Notes: generated by a model from the letters alone, not told the origin. DNA of 64,000 nucleotides from Rhizobium grahamii CCGE 502 (GCF_000298315.2 NZ_AEYE02000011.1:124001-188000); one strand, 5' to 3'; positions 1 through 9,223 are shown, counted from the stretch's first letter. Program-made: numbers and translations.

Positions 1-2
1 AC

Positions 3-818
3 CAGGGCGGTCTCCTGACCGATGGCGTCGACCAGCATCCGCACTGCGTCGTGCTGCTTGACGAGATCGAGAAGGCGCATCCCGACATCTACAACATCCT
101 CTTGCAGGTGATGGATCACGGCGCGCTGACCGACCACAACGGCAAGAAGATCGACTTCCGCAATGTCATCCTGATTATGACGACAAACGCAGGCGCATCG
201 GAGATGGCCAAGGCTGCAATCGGTTTCGGCTCGTCGAAGCGGACGGGCGAAGATGAGGAGGCATTGACTCGCCTGTTCACGCCGGAATTCCGCAACCGTC
301 TCGACGCGATCATCCCGTTTGCGGCGTTGCCAACTGAAGTCATCCACAAGGTCGTGCAGAAGTTCATCATGCAGCTGGAGGCGCAGCTTTCCGAACGCAA
401 CGTCACCTTCAACCTGCAAGAAGACGCAATCTCCTGGCTGGCTGAAAAGGGATACGACGACAAGATGGGCGCCCGCCCGCTTGCCCGCGTGATCCAAGAC
501 GTTATCAAGAAGCCGCTGGCGAACGAAATCCTCTTCGGCAAGTTGCGGAAGGGCGGCGTCGTCAACGTTACGGTCGGTCCGAAGGAAGATGGCAAGCCCG
601 GTATTGTCCTCGAAGCCGTATCGGACAGCGCGCCGATCAAGCCGAAGCCGGAAGCCGAAGTTGCCCATCCCGAGGCTGACGATGTGGATGACGGCGAACT
701 GAAGACGAAGGCCCGCCCGAAGAAGACGACGGCCAAGAAGGCAAAGGCCGCCGCCGATCCCGAGGTGAAGAGCTTGCCCAAGAAGGGTAGTGCGGTTCCG
801 CGGGTTCCAAAGAAATGA
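3..818 (+). CDS. clpA: ATP-dependent Clp protease ATP-binding subunit ClpA (C-terminal part)
   Basis: ClpA is the hexameric AAA+ unfoldase that feeds substrates to ClpP, with N-end-rule substrates delivered by ClpS. The gene starts upstream of the window; the last 271 codons are present. The fragment opens just before the second AAA+ Walker B motif (LLDEIEKAHPD), continues through sensor 1 (MTTNAG) and the arginine-finger region (FTPEFRNRLD), and reaches sensor 2 (GARPLARVIQ). The last ~60 residues are a Lys/Ala/Pro-rich tail (KPKPEAE, KKTTAKKAKAAA) beyond the E. coli-like core. Similar tails are, from memory, usual in rhizobial ClpA, but their role is unclear. A strong hairpin follows the stop. 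Identification is firm. Confidence 0.93.
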   Translation, partial: QGGLLTDGVDQHPHCVVLLDEIEKAHPDIYNILLQVMDHGALTDHNGKKIDFRNVILIMTTNAGASEMAKAAIGFGSSKRTGEDEEALTRLFTPEFRNRLDAIIPFAALPTEVIHKVVQKFIMQLEAQLSERNVTFNLQEDAISWLAEKGYDDKMGARPLARVIQDVIKKPLANEILFGKLRKGGVVNVTVGPKEDGKPGIVLEAVSDSAPIKPKPEAEVAHPEADDVDDGELKTKARPKKTTAKKAKAAADPEVKSLPKKGSAVPRVPKK

Positions 819-825
819 ATGAACA

Positions 826-852
826 AAAGGCGGCTCGAGTGGCCGCCTTTTT
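826..852 (+). terminator. Rho-independent terminator of clpA
   Basis: A perfect 9-bp stem (aaaggcggc at 826-834, gccgccttt at 842-850) with a 7-nt loop runs into T-rich sequence, 8 bases past the clpA stop. It lies between convergent clpA and the HIT gene and could serve both strands. Confidence 0.85.
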
Positions 853-897
853 CTTTGCTGCTATCTTCGCCAACGCTAGGTCGATACTCGGCGTTGA

Positions 898-1323
898 TTA
901 GAGTTCAGCCTTGATCTTTTCGGCATTGGCGGCAAGCACCGCATTGTCTTCCATCTGACCCGAATGGGGACGCAGGGCCGTACCTTCATAACGCGGGATC
1001 ACGTGGAAGTGCAGGTGGAAAACCGTCTGGCCGGCGGCGGGTTCGTTGAACTGGCAGACGAAGACACCATCGGCGTCGAAAGCTTCCTTGACTGCGTTGG
1101 CGATCTTCTGGACGACGGGGATCGTCTTGGCGAGGACGGCAGGGTCGGCGTCGAGCAGGTTGCGTGACGACGCCTTCGGAAGGACGAGCACATGGCCAGG
1201 CGCCTGCGGCATCACGTCCATGAAGGCAAGCGTGTCGCTGTCCTCGTAAATGCGGTGCGAGGGAATTTCGCCGCGCAGGATCTTGGCGAAAATATTGTTG
1301 CTGTCGTAGGCGGCGCTGGTCAT
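898..1323 (-). CDS. HIT family nucleotide-binding protein
   Basis: A 141-residue histidine-triad protein, a small cytosolic nucleotide hydrolase or transferase of the HinT/Fhit superfamily. The HIT signature HLHFHVIP lies near residue 100. The N-terminus (NNIFAKILRGEIPSHRIYEDSDTLAFMD) is typical of bacterial HinT-like proteins. The start at 1323 is preferred over an in-frame ATG at 1380 because GAGGAG sits 6-7 bases upstream and family homology begins soon after. The natural substrate cannot be told from sequence. The next gene on this strand (FemAB-like) ends 53 bases upstream, so the two may be co-transcribed. Confidence 0.88.
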   Translation of the reverse strand: MTSAAYDSNNIFAKILRGEIPSHRIYEDSDTLAFMDVMPQAPGHVLVLPKASSRNLLDADPAVLAKTIPVVQKIANAVKEAFDADGVFVCQFNEPAAGQTVFHLHFHVIPRYEGTALRPHSGQMEDNAVLAANAEKIKAEL

Positions 1324-1376
1324 ACGAACTCTCCTCATTACTGCTGTGATCGCGTAGCGCGACAGGGGCGAAAGCG

Positions 1377-2567
1377 TCAATCCTCCTGCTGGCGTTCGCC
1401 CTTTCGAAACGGGCTGTGCTCGGTCAGGATCTCGTTCATGTGTTCGATGTCGTCACGCTCGCGTTCGAGATAGTCAGAGATTGCCCGGCGCAGTCCGGAA
1501 TGAGCAACGTAATGCGCGGAATGGGTTGTCACCGGCAGGTAGCCGCGTGCCAGCTTATGCTCGCCCTGGGCTCCAGCTTCGACGCGCTTAAGACCCTTTG
1601 CCAGGGCAAAGTCGATCGCCTGGTGGTAGCAGACTTCGAAGTGTAGAAATGGGTGATCCTCGACGCAGCCCCAATGACGACCATAAAGCGTATCGCCGCC
1701 GATAAAGTTGATCGCACCGGCAATATAGCGACCGTCACGCTTTGCCATCACCAGCAGGATGTCGTCGGGCATGCGCTCGCCAATCAGCGAGTAGAACTTG
1801 CGGGTGAGATACGGTCGGCCCCATTTTCTGCCGCCTGTATCCATGTAGAATTCAAAGAACTGGTCCCAGATCCGCTCGGTCAGGTCGCTGCCCGTCAGCC
1901 AATCGATGCTGATGCCGTGGTCAAGCGCGGTGCGGCGTTCCTTGCGAAGCGCCTTGCGCTTGCGTGACGCGAGCGTTTCCAGAAACTCCTCGTGATTGGC
2001 ATAGCCCTCATTGATGAAGTGGAACTGCTGGTCCGTCCTGTGCAGGTAATCCTCGCCCTCAAAGATACCAATCTCGTCCTCGGGTACGAAGGTGATGTGT
2101 GCGGAAGAGACGCCAAGCTGGCGTACGACCTCCTTGAGGCTCTCGGCTATGGCGTGCTGGATCGGCAGGCGTTGCAGACCTTCGGCGACAAGCAGCCGTG
2201 GGCCGGTCGCAGGGGTAAAAGGAATGGAGCATTGGAGCTTCGGATAGTACCGTCCGCCGGCGCGCTCGAAGGCATCTGCCCAGCCGTGGTCGAAAACATA
2301 TTCGCCCTGGCTATGGTTCTTGAGATAGCCGGGCAGGGCACCGATAAGCTCGCCTTTGTCCGTTTCCAGGAGAAGATGGTGGCCCATCCAGCCGGATTGC
2401 GCCGTCGCCGATCCGGATTCTTCCAATGAAGAAAGAAAGGCATGCGACACGAAAGGATTGTAGGCGAGCGCGGTGCCCTTTGGGGAGGTCCCGGAAAGCC
2501 GCGACCAGCTCTCCGGGGAAATCGGGGTGAAAGACCGCTCGATGCGGATTGAAAGTTCGTCTGTCAT
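1377..2567 (-). CDS. FemAB/GNAT-like protein of the 'peptidogalycan biosynthesis/recognition' family
   Basis: A 396-residue cytosolic protein that resembles the FemAB-like/DUF482 family (PF04339), which has a double GNAT fold. Visible family features are NPFVSHAFLSSLEESGSA near the N-terminus, RKRKALRKERR at about residue 205 and the C-terminal stretch VEAGAQGEHKLARGYLP, which is highly conserved in the family. FemAB relatives transfer amino acids to peptidoglycan peptides; for this proteobacterial branch the substrate is unknown and the Pfam name should not be read as a function. It has its own ATG and lies upstream of the HIT gene on the minus strand. Confidence 0.8.
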   Translation of the reverse strand: MTDELSIRIERSFTPISPESWSRLSGTSPKGTALAYNPFVSHAFLSSLEESGSATAQSGWMGHHLLLETDKGELIGALPGYLKNHSQGEYVFDHGWADAFERAGGRYYPKLQCSIPFTPATGPRLLVAEGLQRLPIQHAIAESLKEVVRQLGVSSAHITFVPEDEIGIFEGEDYLHRTDQQFHFINEGYANHEEFLETLASRKRKALRKERRTALDHGISIDWLTGSDLTERIWDQFFEFYMDTGGRKWGRPYLTRKFYSLIGERMPDDILLVMAKRDGRYIAGAINFIGGDTLYGRHWGCVEDHPFLHFEVCYHQAIDFALAKGLKRVEAGAQGEHKLARGYLPVTTHSAHYVAHSGLRRAISDYLERERDDIEHMNEILTEHSPFRKGERQQED

Positions 2568-2645
2568 GGAGCGAATGCGAGACCGTTTGGGAGGAGAATA
2601 GGGCTCACCAACAGTCTGCGCATGATCTTGTCCAAAAAGCGAGCA

Positions 2646-3365
2646 TCAAACCGAAAGGCGCGGATCGAATCCCTCGAATGTCATCTGGTCGGCATTCTCG
2701 AAGGTGTGCTTTCGCCCCTTTTCGTCACGGACAGTCCAGGTGATGACAACGATGCCCTTTTCCCGCTGCGCCGTGATGAACGGGTTTGGAAGATCCGCGA
2801 AGAAATAAGAAATGAAGTCAAGGCCGAGTTCCATGGCCTTCTCGTGGACTTCGAACTCTTCCGGTTTGTTGCCGCCAGCCGTCAGCCCGAGCGGATAGGG
2901 GGCACTCAACCCCTTCAAGTCACGAAGCAGCCAATGGTCGAAGCTCATCAGGGCAACCTTGCCTTCGTACCCCTCAAGCACTTCGAGAACGGCTTCGGCA
3001 AAGCCCTCGTCGTCGGCCTCACGGCCCTTCAGTTCGATAACCAAGGGCACCTGCCCCTTTACGAGATCGAGCAACTGCCGCAGCGTCGGAATCTTGTCGG
3101 CGGTCCCGCCAACGGAGATGAGGCCGAGTTCTCGAGACGTGCGCTCGCGCACGTCTCCCTTCAGATTGCACAGCCGCTCCAGGTCCTCGTCGTGGAAGAC
3201 AACAGGTACGCCATCAGAGGCGTAGTGAAGGTCGCATTCGATGGCGAAGCCCGCTTCGACTGCGCGCGAAAATGCCGAGAGCGTGTTCTCCCACACCGCC
3301 TTGTTGAGATCATGGTAGCCGCGATGAGCGACCGGCTGTTCTTTGAGCCATTCAGCAGAAGTCAT
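2646..3365 (-). CDS. Glycerophosphodiester phosphodiesterase family protein
   Basis: A 239-residue GDPD-family TIM-barrel enzyme that would hydrolyse glycerophosphodiesters to sn-glycerol-3-phosphate and an alcohol. Key motifs are AHRGYHD at residues 13-19, ENTLSAF, the metal ligands in IECDLHYASDGVPVVFHDE, and a later ELKG. There is no signal peptide, so it is cytosolic and UgpQ-like. Its ATG overlaps the stop of the RidA gene (ATGA), so the two are translationally coupled. A ugp transporter is not nearby, so the specific substrate is open. Confidence 0.86.
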   Translation of the reverse strand: MTSAEWLKEQPVAHRGYHDLNKAVWENTLSAFSRAVEAGFAIECDLHYASDGVPVVFHDEDLERLCNLKGDVRERTSRELGLISVGGTADKIPTLRQLLDLVKGQVPLVIELKGREADDEGFAEAVLEVLEGYEGKVALMSFDHWLLRDLKGLSAPYPLGLTAGGNKPEEFEVHEKAMELGLDFISYFFADLPNPFITAQREKGIVVITWTVRDEKGRKHTFENADQMTFEGFDPRLSV

Positions 3366-3829
3366 CAGGCAATTTCCATGATCGCGTCGATTTCAACGGC
3401 TGCATTCAGCGGCAGCGCGGCCATGCCGACCGCGGCGCGCGCATGCTTTCCGGCCTCACCGAGTACGGCGCCGATCAGGTTGGAGGCGCCATTGATGACG
3501 AGATGCTGTTCAACAAAGTCGGGTGTCGAGGCCACGAAGCCATTGAGTTTGACGACGCGCTTGATGCGGCCGAGGTCGCCGCCGAGGGCGGCGCGCGCCT
3601 GAGCGAGAATGTTGACGGCGCAGAGTTCGGCGGCACGCTGGCCGGTTGCGAGGTCGACATCCTTGCCGAGATGACCGGTAGTAATCTTGCCGTTTTCGGC
3701 CGGCAATTGCCCTGAGATGTATAGGAGGTTGCCGCTGATGACGTAGGAAACATAGTTTGCGGCCGGTGCGGCAGCTTCAGGCAGGGATATCCCCATTTCT
3801 TTCAGGCGCGCAGCGATTTGATCGGACAT
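3365..3829 (-). CDS. RidA family protein (YjgF/YER057c/UK114)
   Basis: A 154-residue RidA superfamily member. Canonical RidA hydrolyses reactive enamine/imine intermediates released by PLP enzymes. The family shows in YVISGNLLYISGQLPAENG at about residues 28-46 and in the C-terminal RAAVGMAALPLNAAVEIDAI, which holds the Arg and the Glu of the active cleft. The longer N-terminus resembles the subgroup often annotated as 'RidA family protein' rather than RidA itself, so deaminase activity is likely but not assured. The start at 3829 is chosen for the purine-rich GGAGAGGAA just upstream. It is the first gene of a two-gene unit with the phosphodiesterase. Confidence 0.86.
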   Translation of the reverse strand: MSDQIAARLKEMGISLPEAAAPAANYVSYVISGNLLYISGQLPAENGKITTGHLGKDVDLATGQRAAELCAVNILAQARAALGGDLGRIKRVVKLNGFVASTPDFVEQHLVINGASNLIGAVLGEAGKHARAAVGMAALPLNAAVEIDAIMEIA

Positions 3830-3966
3830 TTTCCTCTCCGCTTTTATTGTCAATAGTTCTAAAATTATGCATCAAGGCTTGGAATCTAGATTGTGACATT
3901 TTCGAGCCTCGATTTGGCCGAAAGCGTTCTTATAACATTGCAGGCGAGTCCAACAGGAGATTGTCA

Positions 3967-4803
3967 ATGTTCCGATCGAGTCTTGCCGCAGTTCTTTTGG
4001 CGAGCGTTTCGACGACCGCCTATGCGGCGGCGCCTGCAACGAGTGCCGCGATTGCGACCGGTCTCGTCGCCCACAGGGCTGTCTACGATCTGGAATTGAA
4101 GGATGCCTCTGAGCGCTCCGGTATTTCGGGCATGTCCGGCCGCATGGTGTATGAGTTCGACGGCAACTATTGCACGGGCTTTACCACCAACTTCCGCTTC
4201 GTGACACAGATCGACACGGGTGATGCCGTCCGCGTCAGCGACCAGCAGACAAAGACCTTCGAGAACCTCAAGGATCGCAGGTTCACCTTTGACACCAAAT
4301 CCTTCACCGATGATCAGCTCGACAAGGAGGTCAACGGGGCCGCCCAGGATCTGGCCGAAGGTGTGAAGGTTGCCCTGACGCAACCGGCCAGCAAGGAACT
4401 GCAACTTGGCGCAAGCCGTTTCCCGACCGAGCACATGCTTGATGTGATCGAGAATGCCAAGGCAGGCAAGCGCCTGTTCGAGGCACGCGTCTTTGACGGC
4501 TCGGATGACGGTGACAAGGCGCTGGTGACGACGACTGTTGTCGGCAAGCAGGTGGCGCCGGCGACCGATGAGGCCGATGCGGGCAATGCCGGCGCCTTCT
4601 CGAAGGCCGCCTTCTGGCCCGTCACGATCTCGTATTTTAACGAGAATACGAAGACGGATACGTTGCCCGTGTATCGCATGTCGTTCAAACTCTACGAAAA
4701 CGGCATCACCCGCGATCTGACCATGGACTACGGCGACTTTGTTTTGACCGGCAGGCTTGCCAAGCTCGAGCTGCTCGACAGCAAGTCGGCTGCCTGCAAA
4801 TAA
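3967..4803 (+). CDS. eipB: Cell envelope integrity protein EipB (DUF1849)
   Basis: A 278-residue periplasmic protein of the DUF1849 family. The Brucella homologue EipB forms a spiral beta-barrel and supports envelope integrity. A clean Sec signal peptide ends near AYA-A (residues 1-21). The mature protein opens with the family hallmark LVAHRAVYDLEL. Only two cysteines are in the mature chain, in NYCTGF and three residues from the end (AACK), matching the conserved disulfide pair known for EipB. The start has AGGAG 8 bases upstream. The gene is monocistronic as far as can be seen. Confidence 0.88.
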   Translation: MFRSSLAAVLLASVSTTAYAAAPATSAAIATGLVAHRAVYDLELKDASERSGISGMSGRMVYEFDGNYCTGFTTNFRFVTQIDTGDAVRVSDQQTKTFENLKDRRFTFDTKSFTDDQLDKEVNGAAQDLAEGVKVALTQPASKELQLGASRFPTEHMLDVIENAKAGKRLFEARVFDGSDDGDKALVTTTVVGKQVAPATDEADAGNAGAFSKAAFWPVTISYFNENTKTDTLPVYRMSFKLYENGITRDLTMDYGDFVLTGRLAKLELLDSKSAACK

Positions 4804-4877
4804 TCGTTGCGGCTGGCCGCCATCGCGATTGTCGCTATGTCTAAGTAAACCCTCTCTATGCTACTAATTCAAATGGC

Positions 4878-4893
4878 GCGCTGATTTCAGCGC
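4878..4893. promoter_or_regulatory. Perfect short palindrome upstream of the pentapeptide gene
   Basis: gcgctga-tt-tcagcgc is a 7-2-7 inverted repeat 16 bases before the GTG start of the next gene. It may be an operator or a small leader hairpin; nothing else in the 106-base gap explains it. Confidence 0.35.
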
Positions 4894-4909
4894 AAGGGTC
4901 GGATTTGGA

Positions 4910-5632
4910 GTGAGAATCTTGGCGATACGGCATGGTGTATTGGGTGGTGGGCTCTTCGGTATCTCAACTGCGGTCGCGCTAATGTGGTTCACCGGCGCCC
5001 CACCACTGGCGTCGGATTGCAGCAGCATGCCGGTGGCTGGAATCGACTGGAGGGAGTGCACCAAGAAAAATCTCATGTTGCAGGGGAGCGACTTTCAGGG
5101 CGCCAACCTTGCTGACGCCGATCTCAGCCTGACCAATCTCAGCGGGACCAATTTGTCCTCCGCGAATTTCGAGAAAGCAACGCTGGTGCGGGCTTGGTTC
5201 ACAGGGGCACAAGCCGGCAAGGCGAACTTCTCGAAGATCGAGGCCTATCGCTCCGGCTTCGAAAATGTCTCTGCAGAAGGGGCGTCGTTCGCGGGGGCAG
5301 AACTGCAACGCTCGAATTTCGGTGGTGCCAAGCTCAGCGGTGCAAATTTCGAGAAGGCCGAACTTAGCCGCGCCAGCTTCGCCAAGGCCGTTCTCACCGG
5401 TACCAACTTTTCTCTCGCTAACCTGTCGCGCGCCGATCTGAGTGGGGCAACTCTTGAAGGACCGGCAGCGTTCGATCGCGCCTTTATGTTTCTGACGCGA
5501 ATCGAAGGACTTGATTTGTCTGCCGCGACCGGTCTCGAGCAGGCTCAAATCGATCTTGCCTGCGGCGATGCGAAGACGAAGTTGCCTGCCGGACTTTCCG
5601 CTCCGGCGAGTTGGCCCTGCGAATCCGATTGA
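4910..5632 (+). CDS. Pentapeptide repeat protein, exported or membrane-anchored
   Basis: A 240-residue protein with a hydrophobic N-terminus (residues 10-32) followed by two cysteines (SDCSS, RECTKK) and then pentapeptide repeats from about residue 57 to 185 (A-D/N-L/F-x-x pattern: ANLADADLSLTNLSGTNLSSANF). Such repeats fold as a right-handed quadrilateral beta-helix. Function is not predictable from the repeat. The start is uncertain: GTG at 4910 overlaps a GGAG, while TTG at 4919 has that GGAG at ideal spacing. An ATG at 4982 would lose the hydrophobic segment. No partner gene is evident. Confidence 0.72.
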   Translation: MRILAIRHGVLGGGLFGISTAVALMWFTGAPPLASDCSSMPVAGIDWRECTKKNLMLQGSDFQGANLADADLSLTNLSGTNLSSANFEKATLVRAWFTGAQAGKANFSKIEAYRSGFENVSAEGASFAGAELQRSNFGGAKLSGANFEKAELSRASFAKAVLTGTNFSLANLSRADLSGATLEGPAAFDRAFMFLTRIEGLDLSAATGLEQAQIDLACGDAKTKLPAGLSAPASWPCESD

Positions 5633-5655
5633 TTGTGCAGGTGTAGCGCAGCTAG

Positions 5656-5684
5656 TTGTGCGTCACATCCTTGGCTTCTATTGT
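5656..5684 (+). promoter_or_regulatory. Candidate sigma-70 promoter of rpsB
   Basis: TTGTGC (5656-5661), a 17-base spacer and TATTGT (5679-5684) form the best -35/-10 pair in the 225-base gap before rpsB. It would give a leader of about 165 bases, long enough for autogenous control by S2, as known in E. coli. The match is partial. Confidence 0.4.
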
Positions 5685-5857
5685 CGCTTTTTTCACCGAG
5701 AGCCTTGATTTTCCGCGGAAGGGGGGGTAAGGGCACCCGCATTCCACACGTAAGGCATGGGATTGTCCGGGAGAAATCCGGATGGTTCCGCCGGTGGCGT
5801 CCTCGAAGAGGGTGCTGTTAGCCTTGCGGAGGTTCAACCGGAAAAGGATAACAAGGC

Positions 5858-6625
5858 ATGGCATTGCCCGATTTTTCTATGCGCCAGCTCCTCGAAGCAG
5901 GCGTCCACTTCGGCCACCAGACGCACCGCTGGAACCCGAAGATGAAGCCGTACATTTTCGGCGATCGCAACAACATCCACATCATCGATCTGGCTCAGAC
6001 CGTTCCGATGCTGTCTCGCGCCCTGCAGGTTGTCTCCGACACCGTTGCTCGTGGCGGCCGCGTTCTCTTCGTCGGTACCAAGCGCCAGGCTTCCGAGCTC
6101 ATCGCTGACTCGGCCAAGCGCTCCGCTCAGTACTACGTCAACTCGCGTTGGCTCGGCGGCATGATGACCAACTGGAAGACGATCTCCAACTCGATCCAGC
6201 GCCTGCGCAAGCTCGACGAGATCCTGTCTTCGGAACAGTCCGGCTACAACAAGAAAGAGCGCCTGAACCTCGAGCGCGAGCGCGAAAAGCTTGACAAGGC
6301 TCTCGGTGGTATCAAGGACATGGGCGGCACGCCGGACCTGATGTTCATCATTGACACCAACAAGGAAAAGATCGCGATCGACGAAGCCAAGCGCCTCGGC
6401 ATCCCGGTTGTCGCAATCATCGACTCGAACTGCGACCCGGATCTGATCGACTATCCGATCCCCGGCAACGACGACGCTTCGCGCGCCATCGCCCTCTACT
6501 GCGACCTGATCGCTCGTGCCGCTATCGACGGTATCGCTCGCCAGCAGAGCTCGTCGGGCCGCGACCTCGGCGCATCGATCGAAGCTCCGGTTGAGCCGGC
6601 GCTCGAAGGCGAAGCCGAAGCCTGA
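5858..6625 (+). CDS. rpsB: 30S ribosomal protein S2
   Basis: A 255-residue S2 protein of the small ribosomal subunit. It begins with the near-invariant [28 protein letters not shown] stretch (residues 8-35) and contains [13 protein letters not shown] and the C-terminal half [27 protein letters not shown], all diagnostic. The short acidic tail ([14 protein letters not shown]) is variable in the family. It leads the rpsB-tsf pair, with pyrH and frr behind, a conserved bacterial order. The start is fixed by homology and an AAGGATAA element upstream. Confidence 0.97.
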   Translation: MALPDFSMRQLLEAGVHFGHQTHRWNPKMKPYIFGDRNNIHIIDLAQTVPMLSRALQVVSDTVARGGRVLFVGTKRQASELIADSAKRSAQYYVNSRWLGGMMTNWKTISNSIQRLRKLDEILSSEQSGYNKKERLNLEREREKLDKALGGIKDMGGTPDLMFIIDTNKEKIAIDEAKRLGIPVVAIIDSNCDPDLIDYPIPGNDDASRAIALYCDLIARAAIDGIARQQSSSGRDLGASIEAPVEPALEGEAEA

Positions 6626-6676
6626 TAAAAGAAGCAGGCGGATCGAGAGGTTCGCCATGCTTTCCAGAGATTGGGA

Positions 6677-6712
6677 AAGGCCGCTCGCGACTCTCAGAAG
6701 TTCGGCGGCCTT
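6677..6712 (+). other. Hairpin in the rpsB-tsf spacer
   Basis: aaggccgc (6677-6684) pairs with gcggcctt (6705-6712) over a 20-base loop, with no T run after it. In E. coli the rpsB-tsf spacer holds an attenuating hairpin; this may play the same part and lower tsf output. The role is inferred from position only. Confidence 0.35.
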
Positions 6713-6868
6713 GACCGTTTCAGGCGAGGGAAGTCAGTCCTTCGCCATACAAGTTTCGTTATGACGCGTCATTCATCACGCTGTCATACATACAGGTACA
6801 TTTCGTGCCTCAATCCGGTGCCGCACCGCCTTTCGCGGGCCACCGTTTGAACCGACAAGAGGAAGCTT

Positions 6869-7795
6869 ATGACCGAGATTACGGCTGCACTGGTGAAGGA
6901 ACTGCGCGAGAAGTCCGGCGCAGGCATGATGGACTGCAAGAAGGCGCTGCTGGAAAACAACGGCGACATCGAAGCATCGATCGACTGGCTCCGCGCAAAG
7001 GGCATCTCTAAGGCCGACAAGAAGGCTGGTCGCGCTGCTGCTGAAGGCCTGATCGCCATCGCTGGCGCCGGCCACAAGGCTGTTGTCGTCGAGCTTAATT
7101 CGGAAACCGACTTCGTTGCCCGTAACGACGCCTTCCAGGATCTGGTTCGCGGCATCGCCAACGTTGCCCTGTCCACCGACGGCACGGTTGAAGCCATTGC
7201 TGCTGCGACCTACCCGGCATCCGGCAAGCCGGTCGCCGACACCATCAAGGACGCGATCGCAACCATCGGCGAAAACATGACGCTCCGTCGCGCTGCCAAG
7301 CTCGAAGTCGAGCACGGCGTTGTCGCGACCTACATCCACAACGCTGCTGGCGACGGCATCGGCAAGCTCGGCGTTCTGGTTGCGCTGAAGTCGGAAGGCG
7401 ACAAGGCCGTCCTGACCTCGATCGGCCGCCAGGTTGCCATGCACATCGCTGCGACCAACCCGCTGGCGATCCGCGCTGAAGAAGTAGACGCTGCTGTTGC
7501 CGAGCGCGAACGCAACGTCTTCATCGAGCAGGCTCGCGAATCCGGCAAGCCGGAAGCCATCATCGAAAAGATGGTCGACGGCCGCATGCGCAAGTTCTTC
7601 GAAGAAGTTGCTCTGCTCTCGCAGGCTTTCGTCATCAACCCCGACCTGACGGTTGGTGCTGCTGTTGAAGCAGCTGCCAAGGAAGCCGGCGCCAAGATCG
7701 AAGTCGTCGGCATGGCCCGTCTTCTGCTCGGCGAAGGCGTCGAGAAGGAAGAGAGCGATTTCGCCGCTGAAGTGGCTGCTGTCGCCAAGGGCTGA
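6869..7795 (+). CDS. tsf: Translation elongation factor Ts
   Basis: A 308-residue EF-Ts, the guanine nucleotide exchange factor that regenerates EF-Tu-GTP. The N-terminal UBA-like domain carries [19 protein letters not shown], and the core shows the EF-Tu-contacting [10 protein letters not shown] (about residues 80-89). The long form with two core subdomains is normal for alphaproteobacteria. It follows rpsB after a 243-base gap. The GAGGAAGC ribosome-binding site lies 4-6 bases before ATG. Confidence 0.97.
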   Translation: MTEITAALVKELREKSGAGMMDCKKALLENNGDIEASIDWLRAKGISKADKKAGRAAAEGLIAIAGAGHKAVVVELNSETDFVARNDAFQDLVRGIANVALSTDGTVEAIAAATYPASGKPVADTIKDAIATIGENMTLRRAAKLEVEHGVVATYIHNAAGDGIGKLGVLVALKSEGDKAVLTSIGRQVAMHIAATNPLAIRAEEVDAAVAERERNVFIEQARESGKPEAIIEKMVDGRMRKFFEEVALLSQAFVINPDLTVGAAVEAAAKEAGAKIEVVGMARLLLGEGVEKEESDFAAEVAAVAKG

Positions 7796-7816
7796 TCGTC
7801 CTATATATGTGAAAAC

Positions 7817-7850
7817 CGAAGGGCATCGCGTGACAACGCGGTGCCCTTCG
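7817..7850 (+). terminator. Long hairpin between tsf and pyrH, terminator or attenuator
   Basis: cgaagggcatcgcg (7817-7830) and cgcggtgcccttcg (7837-7850) pair over 14 bases with one G-U and a 6-base loop. No clear U tract follows (tgtatccgg), so it may be a leaky terminator or an RNA-stabilising end for rpsB-tsf mRNA that lets pyrH read through at lower level. Confidence 0.6.
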
Positions 7851-7888
7851 TGTATCCGGCACACAGCGGTAAAATACGAGGAGCCACG

Positions 7889-8611
7889 ATGTCGTCAGAG
7901 CCTGTCTACAAACGCGTTCTACTCAAGGCTTCCGGCGAAGCCCTCATGGGCAGCCAGGGATTTGGAATTGATGTAGCGGTCGCAGACCGCATCGCGGCTG
8001 ACATAGCCGAAGCGCGGCAGATGGGTGTGGAAGTCGGCGTCGTCGTCGGCGGCGGTAACATCTTCCGCGGTGTCGCAGTTGCCTCCAAGGGAGGCGATCG
8101 CGTTACCGGCGACCACATGGGGATGCTCGCGACCGTCATCAACGCACTGGCGCTGGCAACGTCGCTGCGCAAACTGAACATCGATACCGTGGTGCTCTCA
8201 GCCATTGCCATGCCCGAAATCTGCGAGAGCTTCTCGCAGCGTGCAACCCTTTATCATTTGTCGCTCGGTCGCGTCGTGATCTTCGCTGGCGGCACGGGCA
8301 ACCCGTTCTTCACGACGGACTCGGCAGCAGCACTGCGCGCCGCCGAAATGGGCGCGGAAGCGATCTTCAAGGGGACACAGGTCGATGGTATCTATTCGGC
8401 TGACCCGAAAAAGGATCCTGAGGCGACACGTTTCAACCATCTGACGCACAAGGAAGTCCTCGACAAGGGACTTGCGGTCATGGACGTTGCAGCCGTCGCT
8501 CTGGCGCGCGAGAATTCAATTCCAATCATCGTTTTCTCGATCCACGAGAAGGGTGGTTTTGCTGAAATCCTCAAGGGCGGTGGCCTCAAGACCGTCGTCT
8601 CTGATAACTGA
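7889..8611 (+). CDS. pyrH: UMP kinase
   Basis: A 240-residue bacterial UMP kinase of the amino-acid kinase fold, which phosphorylates UMP to UDP; the family is hexameric and usually GTP-activated and UTP-inhibited. Visible motifs are RVLLKASGEALMG at the N-terminus, GGGNIFRG for phosphate binding, GDHMGMLATVINALAL for the UMP-binding helix, and GTGNPFFTTDSAAALRA for the nucleotide loop. The start at 7889 is preferred over an upstream in-frame ATG at 7841, which lies in the hairpin arm; GAGGAG sits 6 bases before it. It precedes frr by 51 bases. Confidence 0.96.
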   Translation: MSSEPVYKRVLLKASGEALMGSQGFGIDVAVADRIAADIAEARQMGVEVGVVVGGGNIFRGVAVASKGGDRVTGDHMGMLATVINALALATSLRKLNIDTVVLSAIAMPEICESFSQRATLYHLSLGRVVIFAGGTGNPFFTTDSAAALRAAEMGAEAIFKGTQVDGIYSADPKKDPEATRFNHLTHKEVLDKGLAVMDVAAVALARENSIPIIVFSIHEKGGFAEILKGGGLKTVVSDN

Positions 8612-8662
8612 TTGGGTGGGCGGCTCGTTTGCCGCAGCTTCTACCAAGACGGGAGCAATGAA

Positions 8663-9223
8663 ATGAGTGAAGGCATCGACATCAAGGAACTCAAGCGCCG
8701 CATGGATGGTGCGATTTCCGCGTTCAAGCACGATATCGCATCGCTGCGCACCGGCCGCGCCTCGGCCAACATTCTCGACCCCGTCATGGTCGAGGCCTAT
8801 GGTTCGCGCGTACCGCTGAATCAGGTGGCAAACGTGACCGTTCCAGAGCCGCGTATGCTTGGCATCTCCGTCTGGGACAAGTCGATGGTCAACGCCGTCG
8901 ATCGCGCGATCCGCGAGGCCAACCTCGGCCTCAATCCGATTATCGACGGCCAGAACCTGCGCATCCCGCTGCCGGAACTGAACGAGGAGCGCCGCAAGTC
9001 GCTGGTGAAGGTCGCCCACGACTATGCCGAGAAAAGCAAGGTTGCGATTCGCCACGTCCGTCGCGATGGCATGGACGGCCTTAAGAAAGCCGAAAAGGAC
9101 GGTGTGATTGGCCAGGATGAAAGCCGGGCGCAGTCGGATCGTGTGCAGAAGATGACCGACGAGACGATTTCTGAGGTCGACCGCTTGCTTGGCGACAAGG
9201 AAAAGGAAATCATGCAGGTTTGA
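8663..9223 (+). CDS. frr: Ribosome recycling factor
   Basis: A 186-residue RRF, which splits post-termination ribosomes together with EF-G. Diagnostic stretches are [55 protein letters not shown] and the helical C-terminus [11 protein letters not shown]. Length matches the family (about 185). The start at 8663 has GGGAGC upstream; a longer in-frame reading from 8612 has no homology. It stands between pyrH and uppS as in most alphaproteobacteria. Confidence 0.97.
   Translation: MSEGIDIKELKRRMDGAISAFKHDIASLRTGRASANILDPVMVEAYGSRVPLNQVANVTVPEPRMLGISVWDKSMVNAVDRAIREANLGLNPIIDGQNLRIPLPELNEERRKSLVKVAHDYAEKSKVAIRHVRRDGMDGLKKAEKDGVIGQDESRAQSDRVQKMTDETISEVDRLLGDKEKEIMQV

Noticed and set aside
2622-3602. 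A 326-codon plus-strand frame across the phosphodiesterase and RidA genes
   Set aside because: It crosses two well-supported minus-strand genes and has no family similarity.
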